Positions 32,471-42,099 of a stretch of 64,000 nucleotides of DNA are shown piece after piece; the stretch's first letter is position 1, and each line of letters begins with the position of its first letter. The DNA comes from Planctomycetaceae bacterium (GTDB lineage: Bacteria > Planctomycetota > Planctomycetia > Pirellulales > Pirellulaceae), in the NCBI GenBank assembly GCA_005778405.1, contig SXOA01000098.1, forward strand, positions 1 through 64,000, in the 5' to 3' direction. The translations under genes were made by a program, and so were the position numbers. The notes beneath the pieces were generated by a model. The model was not told the origin of the DNA. It saw only the letters and a program-made list of their open reading frames with translations, and did no database searches.

Positions 32471-35296
32471 TCAATCAATATACATCCCCTCATTCGTCAG
32501 CAGCAAAAGCTGGCAGTACTGCTCCCACGGAGAAAGCCGAGTTCCGCTCTCGACTAATGCCGCGCCGGCGGAATCGATGAATTGGCGGCCGATATTGATT
32601 TCGTCGTCGTTAGCTGGACGGGAGAAGAGAATCTCGTAGAGGCGGATGATGCGGGCGGCAGGATCCGCAACTTCGGCGACGTCCGGGCGGGCGGCGAGGG
32701 CACGGGACTGGTCGACGACGAAAGGGCTGTTCATCAGGAACAAGGCTTGCTGCGGGATCGTCGTCCGCGAACGACGGGCCGCGCTTTGGTCGGGGCTGGC
32801 GATGTCGAACACGCGGAACATGCCTGGCAGATCCTGCCGGTCGATGAATCCGTAGACCGCGCGGCGACGCGAATAATTGACGGCTGTCAAATCGACCGGC
32901 CGGCCACCCATTTGCGTATCGAGCCGATCGGCAGCCACCAGGAGCGTGTCCCGTGTCGCTTCCAGTTCCAGACGACGGCGATTCATCCGCCACAACAGGC
33001 GGTTTTCCGGGTCAGACGCGCGGCAGTCGAGGCGGTCAATGCTGGCCTGACGGTAGGTGCTGGAAAGTAGCAGCGTGCGATGCAGGCTCTTCAGCGACCA
33101 GCCGCTGTCGAGGAGTAACGAAGCGAGGTAGTCGAGCAGCTCGGGATGCGTCGGCGCATCGGAGCGGATGCCGAAATCGCTCGGTGTCGTAACGAGCGGC
33201 TCACCAAAGTGATGCATCCAAATGCGATTGGCGATCACGCGGCGGGTGAGTGGATTCTCGGCCGAAATAATCGAGTTCGCCAGGTCCAGCCGGCCGCTGT
33301 TGCCGTCCCTGAAAGGCGTACGCTCCTGTCCGGCCACGACGAGCAGGAACTGCCGCGGGACTTGCTTGCCTGGCCGTCCCGGATTGCCGCGAATGAGAAC
33401 GCTCGGCTCATGCGGCGTCGGCGTATCGTTTAGGACCATCGCTCGCGGTGGAGCGACCGGCGAATTGGCCTGGAACGATTCCACCTGCCGCTTGATTTCA
33501 TTCCGCTTCTGCCGCTCGTCGCGGCTGAAGAACTGCTGAATGTCGGCGAGCGGGACGTTCGTCGGCGAATCCTTCCCCGCGATGATCTGCGCCAATTGCC
33601 GGGCGTCCTCCGGCAACTTGCCGAAGGATTCTTCGTTGCCGCCCGCCTTGAGCCATTCTTCGTGAGCATCGGCCAGCAACTTGCCGTAAATCCTAGCAAC
33701 ATCCGGCTTGATTTTCGGAGCGTCCGCAGCGAAAGCCGCTTTCAGCCGCGGATTACATTGACCACCGGCGGTTCCATCCGGCAGCGCCTTCCATTTCACA
33801 AAAACGCCAGCAGCCTTCTCCTCAAAGCCCTCCACCGGCAGCGCGGCCAATTCCGACCACAGGCCGAGTGAGGCATTCTCCGGCCGGGCATTCTGCTTTA
33901 GATACTCCCGCCACTTTTCAATCAGCCGTCGCCGCAGGTCCTTGGCGTTATCGGAGAGAAAAGAAAGTGCCTTGAAGACTTGCAAATCACGCTCTTCAAA
34001 CAAGGCCCGCGCCAGATAATCCGCCGGCTGCTTGCGGGCCTTCTCGGTCAGAGTCGCGTGGACCTTCGCGTCGAAGTCGGTGAGCTCTTGTTGCTTGGTG
34101 GCCAATTCTTTTTCATACGCCTGATACTCCGCCGACTGCTTCGCCTCCCCAATCAACGGCAATTCCGCCGGCTGCTGGCTGCTGTCGAAAACGCCGAAGA
34201 GTGAGTAGTAATCCTCCGATGGGATGGCGTCGTACTTGTGGTCGTGACAGCGGGCGCAGGCGACAGTCATTCCCAAAAGGCCACGGCAGACGACATCAAT
34301 CTGGTCGTCGATGTCGTCATGGTGGTTGTTGAACTTCCGCCCCGTTGTGAGAAAACCCATCGCCGCCAGCGGAGCCTTATCCTCCCCCAGCGGCAACCTA
34401 TCCGCTGCTAGTTGCTCCACTATGAACCGGTCGTAGGGCAAATCCTTGTTGAACGCCCCAATCACATAATCGCGATAGGTGTAAGAGAACGGATACTTCC
34501 GCTCCTGCATGAAGGCGTACCCCTTGGTATCGCCATAGCGGGCCACGTCCAGCCAGTGCCGGCCCCACCGCTCCCCGTAGCGGGGCGATGAGAGCATCCG
34601 GTCAATCAGCCGTTCGTAAGCGTCGGGCGAAGCATCATCGACAAACGCCCGCACCTCTTCTGGCGTTGGCGGCAAGCCGAGCAAATCAAAACTTGCCCTA
34701 CGAATCAGCGTGCGGCGGTCAACTTCCGGCGACGGAGAGAGTTTTGCCGCATCGAGTAGCGCCAATACGAAAGAATCCACCGGCGTATGAAACCATTCGG
34801 GCTTGCTTACGGTGGGAATCGCCGGACGCTCCACCGGTTGCAGCGACCACAGCGACTTCCGCGACTCCGCCACGCGCTGTTCCAGGCTTTGCGGCTTCGC
34901 AACCTCTGCCGTCTTTGGCCACGGCAATCCCATTTCCACCCACTTCGAAAGATCAGCGATCTCAAGATCTGTCAGCTTCTTTTCCGGCGGCATCTTGATG
35001 TCGCCGACGTGCTGGATCGCCTTCACCAGGAGACTCTTGTCCGATTGGCCGGGGACGGCACCGCTGGCACCACTGTCACCACCTTTCAGAATGGCCGCCC
35101 GGCTGTCGAGGCGAAAACTCGATTCCTGCTTCCTTTCGCCGTGGCACTCCCAGCAATTGGCGGATAGGACAGGCCGCACTTTTTTTTCAAAGAATTGCTC
35201 CTGCTCAGCCGCCGGAGGCTTCTCGTCGGCTCTGGCCCATGGATGGAGCCAGGTCAGCAGCGCAAGGAACATCAGCAGGTGCGGAAGTCGCAGCAT
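32471..35296 (-). CDS. planctomycete cytochrome c protein (PSCyt1-DUF1549-DUF1553)
   Basis: A 941-residue secreted protein. ATG 35296 gives a clean signal peptide (LPHLLMFLALLTWLHPWARA); the longer frame to 35434 does not. Residues about 30-120 are a PSCyt1 domain with haem site C48-W-E-C51-H52 and a distal Met in DIKMPPEKKL. DUF1549 follows (FHTPVDSFVLALLDAAKLSP, RRASFDLLGLPPTPEEV, WGRHWLDVARYGDTKGYAF, CARCHDHKYDAI). DUF1553 follows (PLTRRVIANRIWMHHFGEPL, LDYLASLLLDSGWSLKSLHR). The CARCHD motif offers a second possible haem site. Likely role: periplasmic electron transfer linked to polymer or small-molecule oxidation. Confidence 0.94.
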   Translation of the reverse strand: MLRLPHLLMFLALLTWLHPWARADEKPPAAEQEQFFEKKVRPVLSANCWECHGERKQESSFRLDSRAAILKGGDSGASGAVPGQSDKSLLVKAIQHVGDIKMPPEKKLTDLEIADLSKWVEMGLPWPKTAEVAKPQSLEQRVAESRKSLWSLQPVERPAIPTVSKPEWFHTPVDSFVLALLDAAKLSPSPEVDRRTLIRRASFDLLGLPPTPEEVRAFVDDASPDAYERLIDRMLSSPRYGERWGRHWLDVARYGDTKGYAFMQERKYPFSYTYRDYVIGAFNKDLPYDRFIVEQLAADRLPLGEDKAPLAAMGFLTTGRKFNNHHDDIDDQIDVVCRGLLGMTVACARCHDHKYDAIPSEDYYSLFGVFDSSQQPAELPLIGEAKQSAEYQAYEKELATKQQELTDFDAKVHATLTEKARKQPADYLARALFEERDLQVFKALSFLSDNAKDLRRRLIEKWREYLKQNARPENASLGLWSELAALPVEGFEEKAAGVFVKWKALPDGTAGGQCNPRLKAAFAADAPKIKPDVARIYGKLLADAHEEWLKAGGNEESFGKLPEDARQLAQIIAGKDSPTNVPLADIQQFFSRDERQKRNEIKRQVESFQANSPVAPPRAMVLNDTPTPHEPSVLIRGNPGRPGKQVPRQFLLVVAGQERTPFRDGNSGRLDLANSIISAENPLTRRVIANRIWMHHFGEPLVTTPSDFGIRSDAPTHPELLDYLASLLLDSGWSLKSLHRTLLLSSTYRQASIDRLDCRASDPENRLLWRMNRRRLELEATRDTLLVAADRLDTQMGGRPVDLTAVNYSRRRAVYGFIDRQDLPGMFRVFDIASPDQSAARRSRTTIPQQALFLMNSPFVVDQSRALAARPDVAEVADPAARIIRLYEILFSRPANDDEINIGRQFIDSAGAALVESGTRLSPWEQYCQLLLLTNEGMYID

Positions 35297-35394
35297 GGCA
35301 GGCGTATGGGGCAGGAACTGCTTCAGGCGGGAAACACCATTATACTCTGTGCCAGGCCCCGCCGTGAGGACCGCAAACGGTGCAGGTAGGAGTT

Positions 35395-37095
35395 CTATTT
35401 GCCCTTGGCCGCTTTCAATCGCTCGGCAAACCACTCGGGATCGAAATCCCCCATGGCCCGCAGGAATTTCGGCAGGTCTTCAGCCACCGAGTTTTCCTGC
35501 CGGGCAGGGAGAGTGAGCAACAGCTCATCGCGATTGTCGCGACGAAAGAACGCCGCGATGCGATCCTGCGATTGCTGTTGCTCGGGATCTAAGCTCGCAC
35601 CAAATCCATAAGGGATTCCCTCCTGGTCCTGCCGCAGTCCTTGAACGGCCCAGGCAACCTGCCGTGCAGAAGCGTAGTCCCGCACATCAGCCGTAGCGCT
35701 TGAGCTCAGCAGGATTGCCAGCGACTTGGCTGCCCGATCCTCGTCAAACTTCGCTGCGCCCACCTCCTGACAAAGCCCCTCAAGCTGGGGAGCCAGTTTC
35801 AGGGCGGCAGCGGCGATTTGCTGGGGGTCGCCGAAGGGGCGCTGCGTGAAGGCAAGTTCCAAAGCGCGAAGGTCGTCATCGATCTGGGGCTTTCGTTCCG
35901 TTGAGAGTCCCAAAAGGGCGCGCGTCCAGCGGGGCATTGGCGGCCGGCCAGGAGGTCCGCTCAACTTGGGACGCGATGCCAATCCATCCTGCCGTCGCAG
36001 TTCGTGATGGCAGGCAACGCAGTCATAAAGCGCGAATTCCGGCCAGGCGAATTGCTTGTTTCCCTTGGCCGCTTCCTCCGCATAATCCCCCGCCAGACCG
36101 GCATAGGTTTTGAGCACAACGACTCCCGAAAGTGTCACCTCCTGCGTCCGCGGCCGATTGGCAAACGGAGCGTCGTCCTTCGCCGCGGGAAAATTCGCCT
36201 CGCGGTAATGGGCTTTGATGTCGGCGTCCGCGATGTCGATGTTCCGCCGACGCAGCACGATCCGCTCCGCCTTGCCATCGGGAACCACCGGACTCGCCGC
36301 CGTCCGCCCGGCAAAGTCTCCCTTGTCCGCTAGCGGTTTCCAGTGAGCGGGCATCTGCGCGGCGAAGGCCGAGTATTCAAACCCTGGCAGCGGCGGGTGG
36401 CCGGCGGCATACCACTGGTGCTTTACGAATTTCCCTTCGGCCACGCTGCCGACGTGGCAGGATGCACACAGCTTCGTCCGCACCACTCCATCGCGAACAT
36501 TCAGAAAGCCGAGTTTGCTCTTGGCCTCGTGCGAAACCCGCCGCCACCACTTTCCCGAATGGGCTTCGCTCCAACTCCCGGCCGGTCCGTGGCACGCCTG
36601 GCAGGACACTCCGCGGCTGAGTGGCTCGACTGGCTCGGTGAGCTTGCCCGTAGGATGCTCCGCATCTTTAGGCCAGGTTGCGTGGCAGCGAAAGCAGGAC
36701 TGCACCGTTTGCACCTTGTCCGCCAGCTTCGCGTCCTCCGACAAGCTCGCAAATTCGTCGTCGGCAAAAGCCTCTCGCAGGTCAAAGCCGAGTATCCGGT
36801 TCGTCAGCTCGCGGCTCTTGTCCTTCAGCAGTAGGAAAGACTGGCCATGCTTGTCAAGCTTCGACCACAAATCCGCGGGAGCAATGCCGATGAAGTCGGC
36901 GTGGTCCTTCATCTTGGCGGTGTCGCTGTGGCAGAGGATGCAGTTGTCCGTATTGGTGTAGTCGAGTGGCGGCTTGGCCGGTTGCACTGGCTCTTGGGCG
37001 GCGACGAAGCCGGGAAACTGACAATCGACCAGCAACCCCGCCGCCATTGCGGCAGCGAACAGCCAGCGCGTGATATTTCGACCAGGGTGAGTCAT
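35395..37095 (-). CDS. pentahaem cytochrome c (B), cytochrome c554-like
   Basis: A 566-residue exported protein with signal peptide (residues 8-33). Five CxxCH haem sites: CILCH (52-56), CFRCH (134-138), CQACH (165-169), CASCH (210-214) and CVACH (359-363). Distal His candidates occur in AAGHPPL and elsewhere. The spacing and the blocks GVSCQACHGPAG, LCASCHVGS, AAGHPPLPGFEYSAF and WPEFALYDCVACH recall cytochrome c554/c552-type multihaem proteins. It shares this layout with the next gene, whose stop it overlaps by four bases (ATGA), so the two are translationally coupled and probably interact. The C-terminal 200 residues are haem-free and helical. Confidence 0.92.
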   Translation of the reverse strand: MTHPGRNITRWLFAAAMAAGLLVDCQFPGFVAAQEPVQPAKPPLDYTNTDNCILCHSDTAKMKDHADFIGIAPADLWSKLDKHGQSFLLLKDKSRELTNRILGFDLREAFADDEFASLSEDAKLADKVQTVQSCFRCHATWPKDAEHPTGKLTEPVEPLSRGVSCQACHGPAGSWSEAHSGKWWRRVSHEAKSKLGFLNVRDGVVRTKLCASCHVGSVAEGKFVKHQWYAAGHPPLPGFEYSAFAAQMPAHWKPLADKGDFAGRTAASPVVPDGKAERIVLRRRNIDIADADIKAHYREANFPAAKDDAPFANRPRTQEVTLSGVVVLKTYAGLAGDYAEEAAKGNKQFAWPEFALYDCVACHHELRRQDGLASRPKLSGPPGRPPMPRWTRALLGLSTERKPQIDDDLRALELAFTQRPFGDPQQIAAAALKLAPQLEGLCQEVGAAKFDEDRAAKSLAILLSSSATADVRDYASARQVAWAVQGLRQDQEGIPYGFGASLDPEQQQSQDRIAAFFRRDNRDELLLTLPARQENSVAEDLPKFLRAMGDFDPEWFAERLKAAKGK

Positions 37096-38510
37096 CGTCT
37101 TGGCTCAAGGAAGGCTTGCAACATCCGCAGTTTACCCGCTGTCGCGGTCAGGTCCGACTCCACTTGCTCGATTCCTTGAGGGATAGCCAAGACGCGCGGC
37201 CATTCGCGTTTGTTGTCCGCAAAGGAAAGCTGGAGCCCCACTGCCGCCAGATCGTGGTCAATTTCGCCGCGCTGCTTGTTAAAGGAAACGCGGTCCGATG
37301 TGCTGATTCTGCCGGCTAATTCCAACTTTCGGAACTCGTCGCCTATGGATTTTTCCAGGACACGCTGGGCCAGATATCGCTGGCAGAGAGCTTCCCACGA
37401 TTTGCTCGCTTCGCTGGGCTCTGCGGGCAGCTTGAGCAGTTGGCTGGAAGTCGCATCTTCTAGGAACAAGCTCGTACCGAGCGACTTGCGAACATTGCTA
37501 GCCGCGACTTTCACGACATGAGGCTGGGAGGCAAAACTCTGCCTCATTTCGTCTCGCAGGGTGTTCAGCACTTTCGAATCGGCTGCCGGGCCGGCAAACA
37601 CAAGATTCCACTGGCCCCACTGGGGAAGTCCCGCCACGGCCCTGCGATTGCCATCCGATGGCCGCAGGCGCTGATGACAACTGAAGCAGTCGTACTCGGC
37701 AAATTCGGGCCAGGAGGCGCCCGCGTGGGCTCGGCTTTCCAACAGCGCGAGCGCGGCCTTGGCGGAAGCGATCTGCCCGGCCTCCCACAACTTGACTTCT
37801 AAATCCTTCGTTCCAATTCGCTCGCGGGCATCGTTCCAGTGGCTCCGCTTTCCATCTTCATCGTGGCTGGTCAACTTGCGATGATAGGCGGCCAGTTCAA
37901 ACCGCAGCGGCGGATGACCGGCAGCCAGCATGTCGTGATTGACGTTCTTCAGGGCACCGCCAACGTGACAGGACGCGCAGAGATCGCCACGAACGTGCAA
38001 GTCCTTGGTATCGCGCATCCCGAGCGCCACAAGCGACGACCGACTGACATCGCGCTCATAATGCTGGGCCAGCCAGCCTTTACCTCCGCCGTGGCAAGTT
38101 TCGCAGCTGATCCCGTGTGACACAGCACTGCTTGGCACTGCCTCAGCAGCCATCCCTTCGGGATCATGGCACTGGGCGCACTGGTGGTAAACCGTGGCGC
38201 GGGTCGGTCCCGCGGGTCGCTCGCTCAGCTTGCCAATGATGGCTTGAAACTCCGGGCTCGCCAACGTCTTCGCCGCCTTGACGTGCGGATCGTGGCGTTC
38301 ATAGAGGGCAAATTCTTGCAGACTCGCGCCGTTCACTCCGCCAGAAACACGCCGCGGCTCCGTGCGTCCATGACAACTGACCGAATTGCAAGTCTGACTG
38401 CCGACAAATTTTGTCTCCGAAGCGGCAACAACAGAAAGCGAACCCGCGAGCGCAGCAAACCATAGTGCTACAAACGAAATGGACTTCCAAGCTGTGTAAG
38501 TCTGCGGCAT
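37092..38510 (-). CDS. pentahaem cytochrome c (A) with a CX4CH site
   Basis: A 472-residue exported protein with signal peptide (residues 10-30). Haem sites: an unusual CNSVSCH (C41, C46, H47; CX4CH), then CAQCH (111-115), CETCH (136-140), CASCH (178-182) and CFSCH (275-279). It is a paralogue of the downstream cytochrome: both have GISCETCHG/GVSCQACHG, CASCHVG, AAGHPPL and SWPEF/AWPEF-A-YDC-CH at the same relative places. It is the first gene of a four-gene operon ending in the PSCyt1 and DUF1501 proteins. The CX4CH site may need a dedicated haem lyase or carry an altered haem. Confidence 0.92.
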   Translation of the reverse strand: MPQTYTAWKSISFVALWFAALAGSLSVVAASETKFVGSQTCNSVSCHGRTEPRRVSGGVNGASLQEFALYERHDPHVKAAKTLASPEFQAIIGKLSERPAGPTRATVYHQCAQCHDPEGMAAEAVPSSAVSHGISCETCHGGGKGWLAQHYERDVSRSSLVALGMRDTKDLHVRGDLCASCHVGGALKNVNHDMLAAGHPPLRFELAAYHRKLTSHDEDGKRSHWNDARERIGTKDLEVKLWEAGQIASAKAALALLESRAHAGASWPEFAEYDCFSCHQRLRPSDGNRRAVAGLPQWGQWNLVFAGPAADSKVLNTLRDEMRQSFASQPHVVKVAASNVRKSLGTSLFLEDATSSQLLKLPAEPSEASKSWEALCQRYLAQRVLEKSIGDEFRKLELAGRISTSDRVSFNKQRGEIDHDLAAVGLQLSFADNKREWPRVLAIPQGIEQVESDLTATAGKLRMLQAFLEPRR

Positions 38511-38700
38511 CTGCGGATGCTTTCCGTCCTCGGCGTAAATCTGTGCAATCTGCGGACGATCCCCGCTCGTATTCTATCGGCTGGTCTTGAGCGGCAAGGC
38601 GCAGGAGCTTGTCGCCGTTTCCGCCAGGATAGGGAGTGCGACGATCACTAGCGGGCGATAAACCTTTCCCAGGTCGGATTACCGGACCACAAGCGAGGAT

Positions 38701-38973
38701 TTAGATTCCCATGTTCGCCAGGCCATCCAGAATCTGTTGCAGCACCGATGTGATCCGCGGGTGCTCCGCTTCGAATTTCGTCAGCAGGCTCTGCACGCGC
38801 CCCGAAATGGAATCGACATCTTCCTGCGTGGAAGGCTGGCTCTCGTCATGCAGCCGATCCAGATCCGCGGTGACCTCGGTCAGGAGTGCGAGCGTGTGCG
38901 GATCGGCATTCTTTGTCGCCGCGAGCTGGGCCCGGAGTTCCCGCAGTTTGGCCGTGAGTGATTTCTGATCCAT
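38701..38973 (-). CDS. DUF4404 small helical protein
   Basis: A 90-residue protein; GAGGAAA precedes ATG 38973 closely, so the longer frame to 39099 is not used. It is all-helical: LTAKLRELRAQLAATKNADP, HTLALLTEVTADLDRLHDES, VQSLLTKFEAEHPRITSVLQ and a short hydrophobic end (QILDGLANMGI). This is the DUF4404 pattern. Function unknown; the last helix may associate with the membrane or another helix. It stands alone between the cytochrome operon and the divergent kinase gene. Confidence 0.85.
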   Translation of the reverse strand: MDQKSLTAKLRELRAQLAATKNADPHTLALLTEVTADLDRLHDESQPSTQEDVDSISGRVQSLLTKFEAEHPRITSVLQQILDGLANMGI

Positions 38974-39091
38974 GTTTTTTTCCTCTTTCGGAAGCTCCAA
39001 TAGGTAGTCTACCCCATCCGTTGTGCCCCGGCCACGGTGGAGACTATCCTGAATGCGAAGAGCGAATACTGCCTGGCGTGAGGTCGCAAAT

Positions 39092-41248
39092 ATGCGCATT
39101 CATTGTCCCAACTGCCACCACGGCCTGGAGATCATTCCTGAGACTCCGGCGGAGTACATCAAGTGCCCTTCGTGCGGCAGCCAGATTGATCCGAATTCGG
39201 GCGAGACGGTCTCCTACAAACCCCAGCCGCGGAAAACCGTCGGCCATTTTGAGCTGATCGACCTCGTTGGGCGTGGCCACTTCGGCGAGGTCTGGCGTTC
39301 CCGCGACACACAGCTCAAGCGAGTCGTGGCGGTGAAAATTCCCCGTACGTCGGACCTGTCGGAATCCGACAGGCTGCTGTTTCTGCGCGAAGCCCAAACC
39401 GCGGCCAACTTGCGGCACGACAACATTGTGAGGGTTTACGAGGTCGGCTACGAGGGAGACACGATCTATATCGTCAGCGATTTCATTCAGGGAATTCCTC
39501 TCTCGGAGCAGTTCAAGATCCGCCAGCCGACAATCAAAGAAGCGGCAAGCTGGTGCGCGACGATCGCAGATGCTCTGGACTACGCACACGGCCAGGGGGT
39601 GGTCCACCGGGATATGAAGCCCGGCAACATCATGCTCGAAGGAGAGGACAAGCTGTTTGTCCTCGACTTCGGCCTGGCGAAGACGGACGGCGGGGACTTT
39701 ACGATTACGACCGAAGGGGAAATTCTCGGGACGCCGGCCTACATGTCTCCGGAGCAAGCCCGCGGTGACGCTGGCAGCGCCGACCGGCGAAGCGATGTGT
39801 ATTCCTTGGGCGTCGTGCTGTACGAGATGCTTACCGGCGAGCGGCCTTTCCAAGGGGGAACTCGCAGCCTGGTGCATCAGATTCTGAACGAGGAGCCGAA
39901 ACCGCCGCGGCGGCTCAATCGCGAAGTTCCCCGCGATTTGGAAACTATCTGCCTCAAGGCGATGGCAAAGGAACCCAACCGCCGTTACATCACCGCGAAA
40001 GATTTCGCCGACGACCTCCGCCGCTACCTCGCTGGCGAGCCAATCCACGCCCGCCCCGTCCGCTGGCCGGAGCGAAGTTGGCGGTGGATAAGGCGAAATC
40101 CGGCACTCTCGGTAGCCAGTGGAATTGCCGCTGTAGCGGTGCTGCTGCTCCTGATACCGGTGGGAAAATGGCTGCTCACTCCATCACCGGCGATTCCCGT
40201 TCGATTGGAGGTGGTGCCCAAGGAAGAGACAGCTTCGTCCCCGACTGGTTGGCCAATCATGGTTGTGTTCTGGCCCCTCGACCCTTTGACCGGCGAGCCG
40301 ATCATCGAAAAGCCAACTCGGGTCCGCGCCTCGGGCAGCTCTCTTTCGGCTCGATTAGTCCCGGGCGATTACCTGGTGGTCGCTCAGATCGAAGGCCACG
40401 GCTTTCACGAGGTCTACCGGCATGTTCCAACTCGCGAAGAAGGTGTTCCCCAGCATCGATTAGCACATCAGCATTGGACGAGGCTGGAATCCGGCGGTGC
40501 CGTGGAACTCCCCAAAATTGAAGTTCCAGCGGCAGCAGTGGAACAAGGGATGGCCATGTTTTCGGGGTCCCCCGGCTTTTTGATGGGTTCGGACAAGCTC
40601 ACGGTGGCACCCTTGCACCGCCGCAGCGTCATGGGGTTCTGGATGGACCCACACGAAGTGACCTATGGCGAGTTCCGGCGAGTCCTGCCGGTCCTCGTGC
40701 CCGCCGATCTCAACAAAAGCCAGCCGGACGATGACATGCCGATGACCATGGTCGATTTCAATGTGGCGGTCGCTTATGCCGAGCGCGTGGGAAAACGCCT
40801 GCCTGAAGAAGTGGAATATGAAGCGGCTGCGACGGACTATGGGACCAAGGATTTTCCTTGGGGGAATTCGGCTGAAAAGCTGGGCGAGTGGAAAATGGAA
40901 CGGGTGAGTGTCTTAACCGCCGATAAGTTGTCGACGTCGCCGCCGGTCCAAGGACTGTACTCGAACGTCGCTGAATGGACGGGCACCTGGGCTACGCTCT
41001 ATCCCAAAATGCGCGAGGCCGGTTTCAACAATCCGGCGGTACAAGTGGAGCGAATCATCCGAGGCGGCACGCTCAGCGTTTTGGAAAGCCACCCGGACCC
41101 AAGCGACTGGCAACAAGGGCCGCGCATGCGAATGATGCTCAACCGCAGCGAACGCCGGCCCGGCCTCGGTTTTCGCTGCGTGCGATCTGCCCGGCCGCGA
41201 ATAGAGGCCAAGGACTTCAGCCGGGAGCAACCAGGCAAGAGCGGGTAA
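39092..41248 (+). CDS. Ser/Thr protein kinase fused to an FGE-sulfatase-like domain
   Basis: A 718-residue membrane protein; ATG 39092 has GAGGT upstream. Residues 5-28 are a zinc ribbon (CPNC ... CPSC). Residues about 50-315 are a Hanks-type kinase: glycine loop GRGHFGEVW, VAVKIPR (catalytic Lys), HRDMKPGNIML (HRD at 172-174), DFGLAKTDGG and a GTPAYMSPEQARG activation loop, all intact. A transmembrane helix follows near 337-358 (SVASGIAAVAVLLLLIPVGK). Residues about 490-710 are an SUMF1/FGE-type domain (GSPGFLMGSD, MDPHEVTYGEF, GKRLPEEVEYEAAA, GLGFRCVRSA). It lacks the catalytic cysteine pair seen in true formylglycine enzymes, so it is probably a sensor. Signal transduction across the membrane is inferred. 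Confidence 0.93.
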   Translation: MRIHCPNCHHGLEIIPETPAEYIKCPSCGSQIDPNSGETVSYKPQPRKTVGHFELIDLVGRGHFGEVWRSRDTQLKRVVAVKIPRTSDLSESDRLLFLREAQTAANLRHDNIVRVYEVGYEGDTIYIVSDFIQGIPLSEQFKIRQPTIKEAASWCATIADALDYAHGQGVVHRDMKPGNIMLEGEDKLFVLDFGLAKTDGGDFTITTEGEILGTPAYMSPEQARGDAGSADRRSDVYSLGVVLYEMLTGERPFQGGTRSLVHQILNEEPKPPRRLNREVPRDLETICLKAMAKEPNRRYITAKDFADDLRRYLAGEPIHARPVRWPERSWRWIRRNPALSVASGIAAVAVLLLLIPVGKWLLTPSPAIPVRLEVVPKEETASSPTGWPIMVVFWPLDPLTGEPIIEKPTRVRASGSSLSARLVPGDYLVVAQIEGHGFHEVYRHVPTREEGVPQHRLAHQHWTRLESGGAVELPKIEVPAAAVEQGMAMFSGSPGFLMGSDKLTVAPLHRRSVMGFWMDPHEVTYGEFRRVLPVLVPADLNKSQPDDDMPMTMVDFNVAVAYAERVGKRLPEEVEYEAAATDYGTKDFPWGNSAEKLGEWKMERVSVLTADKLSTSPPVQGLYSNVAEWTGTWATLYPKMREAGFNNPAVQVERIIRGGTLSVLESHPDPSDWQQGPRMRMMLNRSERRPGLGFRCVRSARPRIEAKDFSREQPGKSG

Positions 41249-41250
41249 TT

Positions 41251-41991
41251 CTATTTGGTGGTGGAGTGGGACACGACGGAGTAGAACTTGCCTTTGTACT
41301 TGAGGCAGCAGAAGTGCTCGTCCCAGGTCCGGTCGCCGTCCGCAATCATGTCCATCTCGCCGGTCGGGGCCGCTGCCACTTCGTGCCCGATAAAGAACTT
41401 CTTCTTGTCTCCGGGGATGACGGGGTTGTGTTTTTTGGGATCCACGTCCACTTCCCAGAGTTGACATACGATGAGCGTCTTCCCCGCGGTATTGAGCTTA
41501 ACCAATGTTCCTTCCTTCTTATCGGGCTTCGCGCTGGAATCGACATTCGTCAGATCGGCAGGCGCAGGTTTGTCCCCCATCATCCCAGTAGTTGCCAGGC
41601 CGCCGTCCATGAACTGCTGGCTATCGCTGCTACAAGTCTTCTTGCGTGCATAATTAGGCGGCTTACAACTGCCCGAGGGACAGTTGCTGCAACCTCCCGG
41701 TGGAATCCCGCAGACGTCGTCCCAGTTGCAAGGCATGCTCACGCCGCCAGTTCCATTGCATACCGTCGAGTAGTAGGAGCAGTAGCTCGTGTGGTTGGCA
41801 TAGGGGAAATTCAGGCAAGTCGTGCCCAAAGCACAGTTTCCGTAGGTAGGTGCAGCCGCCATGATCCCCTGGCAATCACACCTGCTGCGACGATGCCGGC
41901 AGCGGCTGAACAGGCCGGCCTCAAGTGTGGCGCAATTGATTCCCACCAGGACCAGACCGAAAACCACAATCAGCGACTTGAGCTTATTCAT
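41251..41991 (-). CDS. secreted cysteine-rich planctomycete protein
   Basis: A 246-residue protein; ATG 41991 gives a signal peptide (KLKSLIVVFGLVLVGINCAT). The start of the mature chain is rich in Arg and Cys (CRHRRSRCDC), then comes a segment with about a dozen cysteines (GNCALGTTCLNFPYANHTSY, CNWDDVCGIPPGGC, CPSGSCKPP), presumably disulfide-bonded. The C-terminal half is a beta-rich domain (KTLIVCQLWEVDVDPKKHNP, DEHFCCLKYKGKFYSVV). No enzyme motif. It is convergent with the kinase gene, two bases apart. Similar signal-RRxRR-Cys proteins are frequent in planctomycetes and are probably cell-surface. Confidence 0.78.
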   Translation of the reverse strand: MNKLKSLIVVFGLVLVGINCATLEAGLFSRCRHRRSRCDCQGIMAAAPTYGNCALGTTCLNFPYANHTSYCSYYSTVCNGTGGVSMPCNWDDVCGIPPGGCSNCPSGSCKPPNYARKKTCSSDSQQFMDGGLATTGMMGDKPAPADLTNVDSSAKPDKKEGTLVKLNTAGKTLIVCQLWEVDVDPKKHNPVIPGDKKKFFIGHEVAAAPTGEMDMIADGDRTWDEHFCCLKYKGKFYSVVSHSTTK

Positions 41992-42099
41992 GGAAGAGTT
42001 CCTGAACTCAATGCAAAGCGACATCCGATTTCAAGATAATCACCCGTTGGTGGGATGCAAGTGAGAAAACGCACCCACCGATAAACACTTGGATACAAT

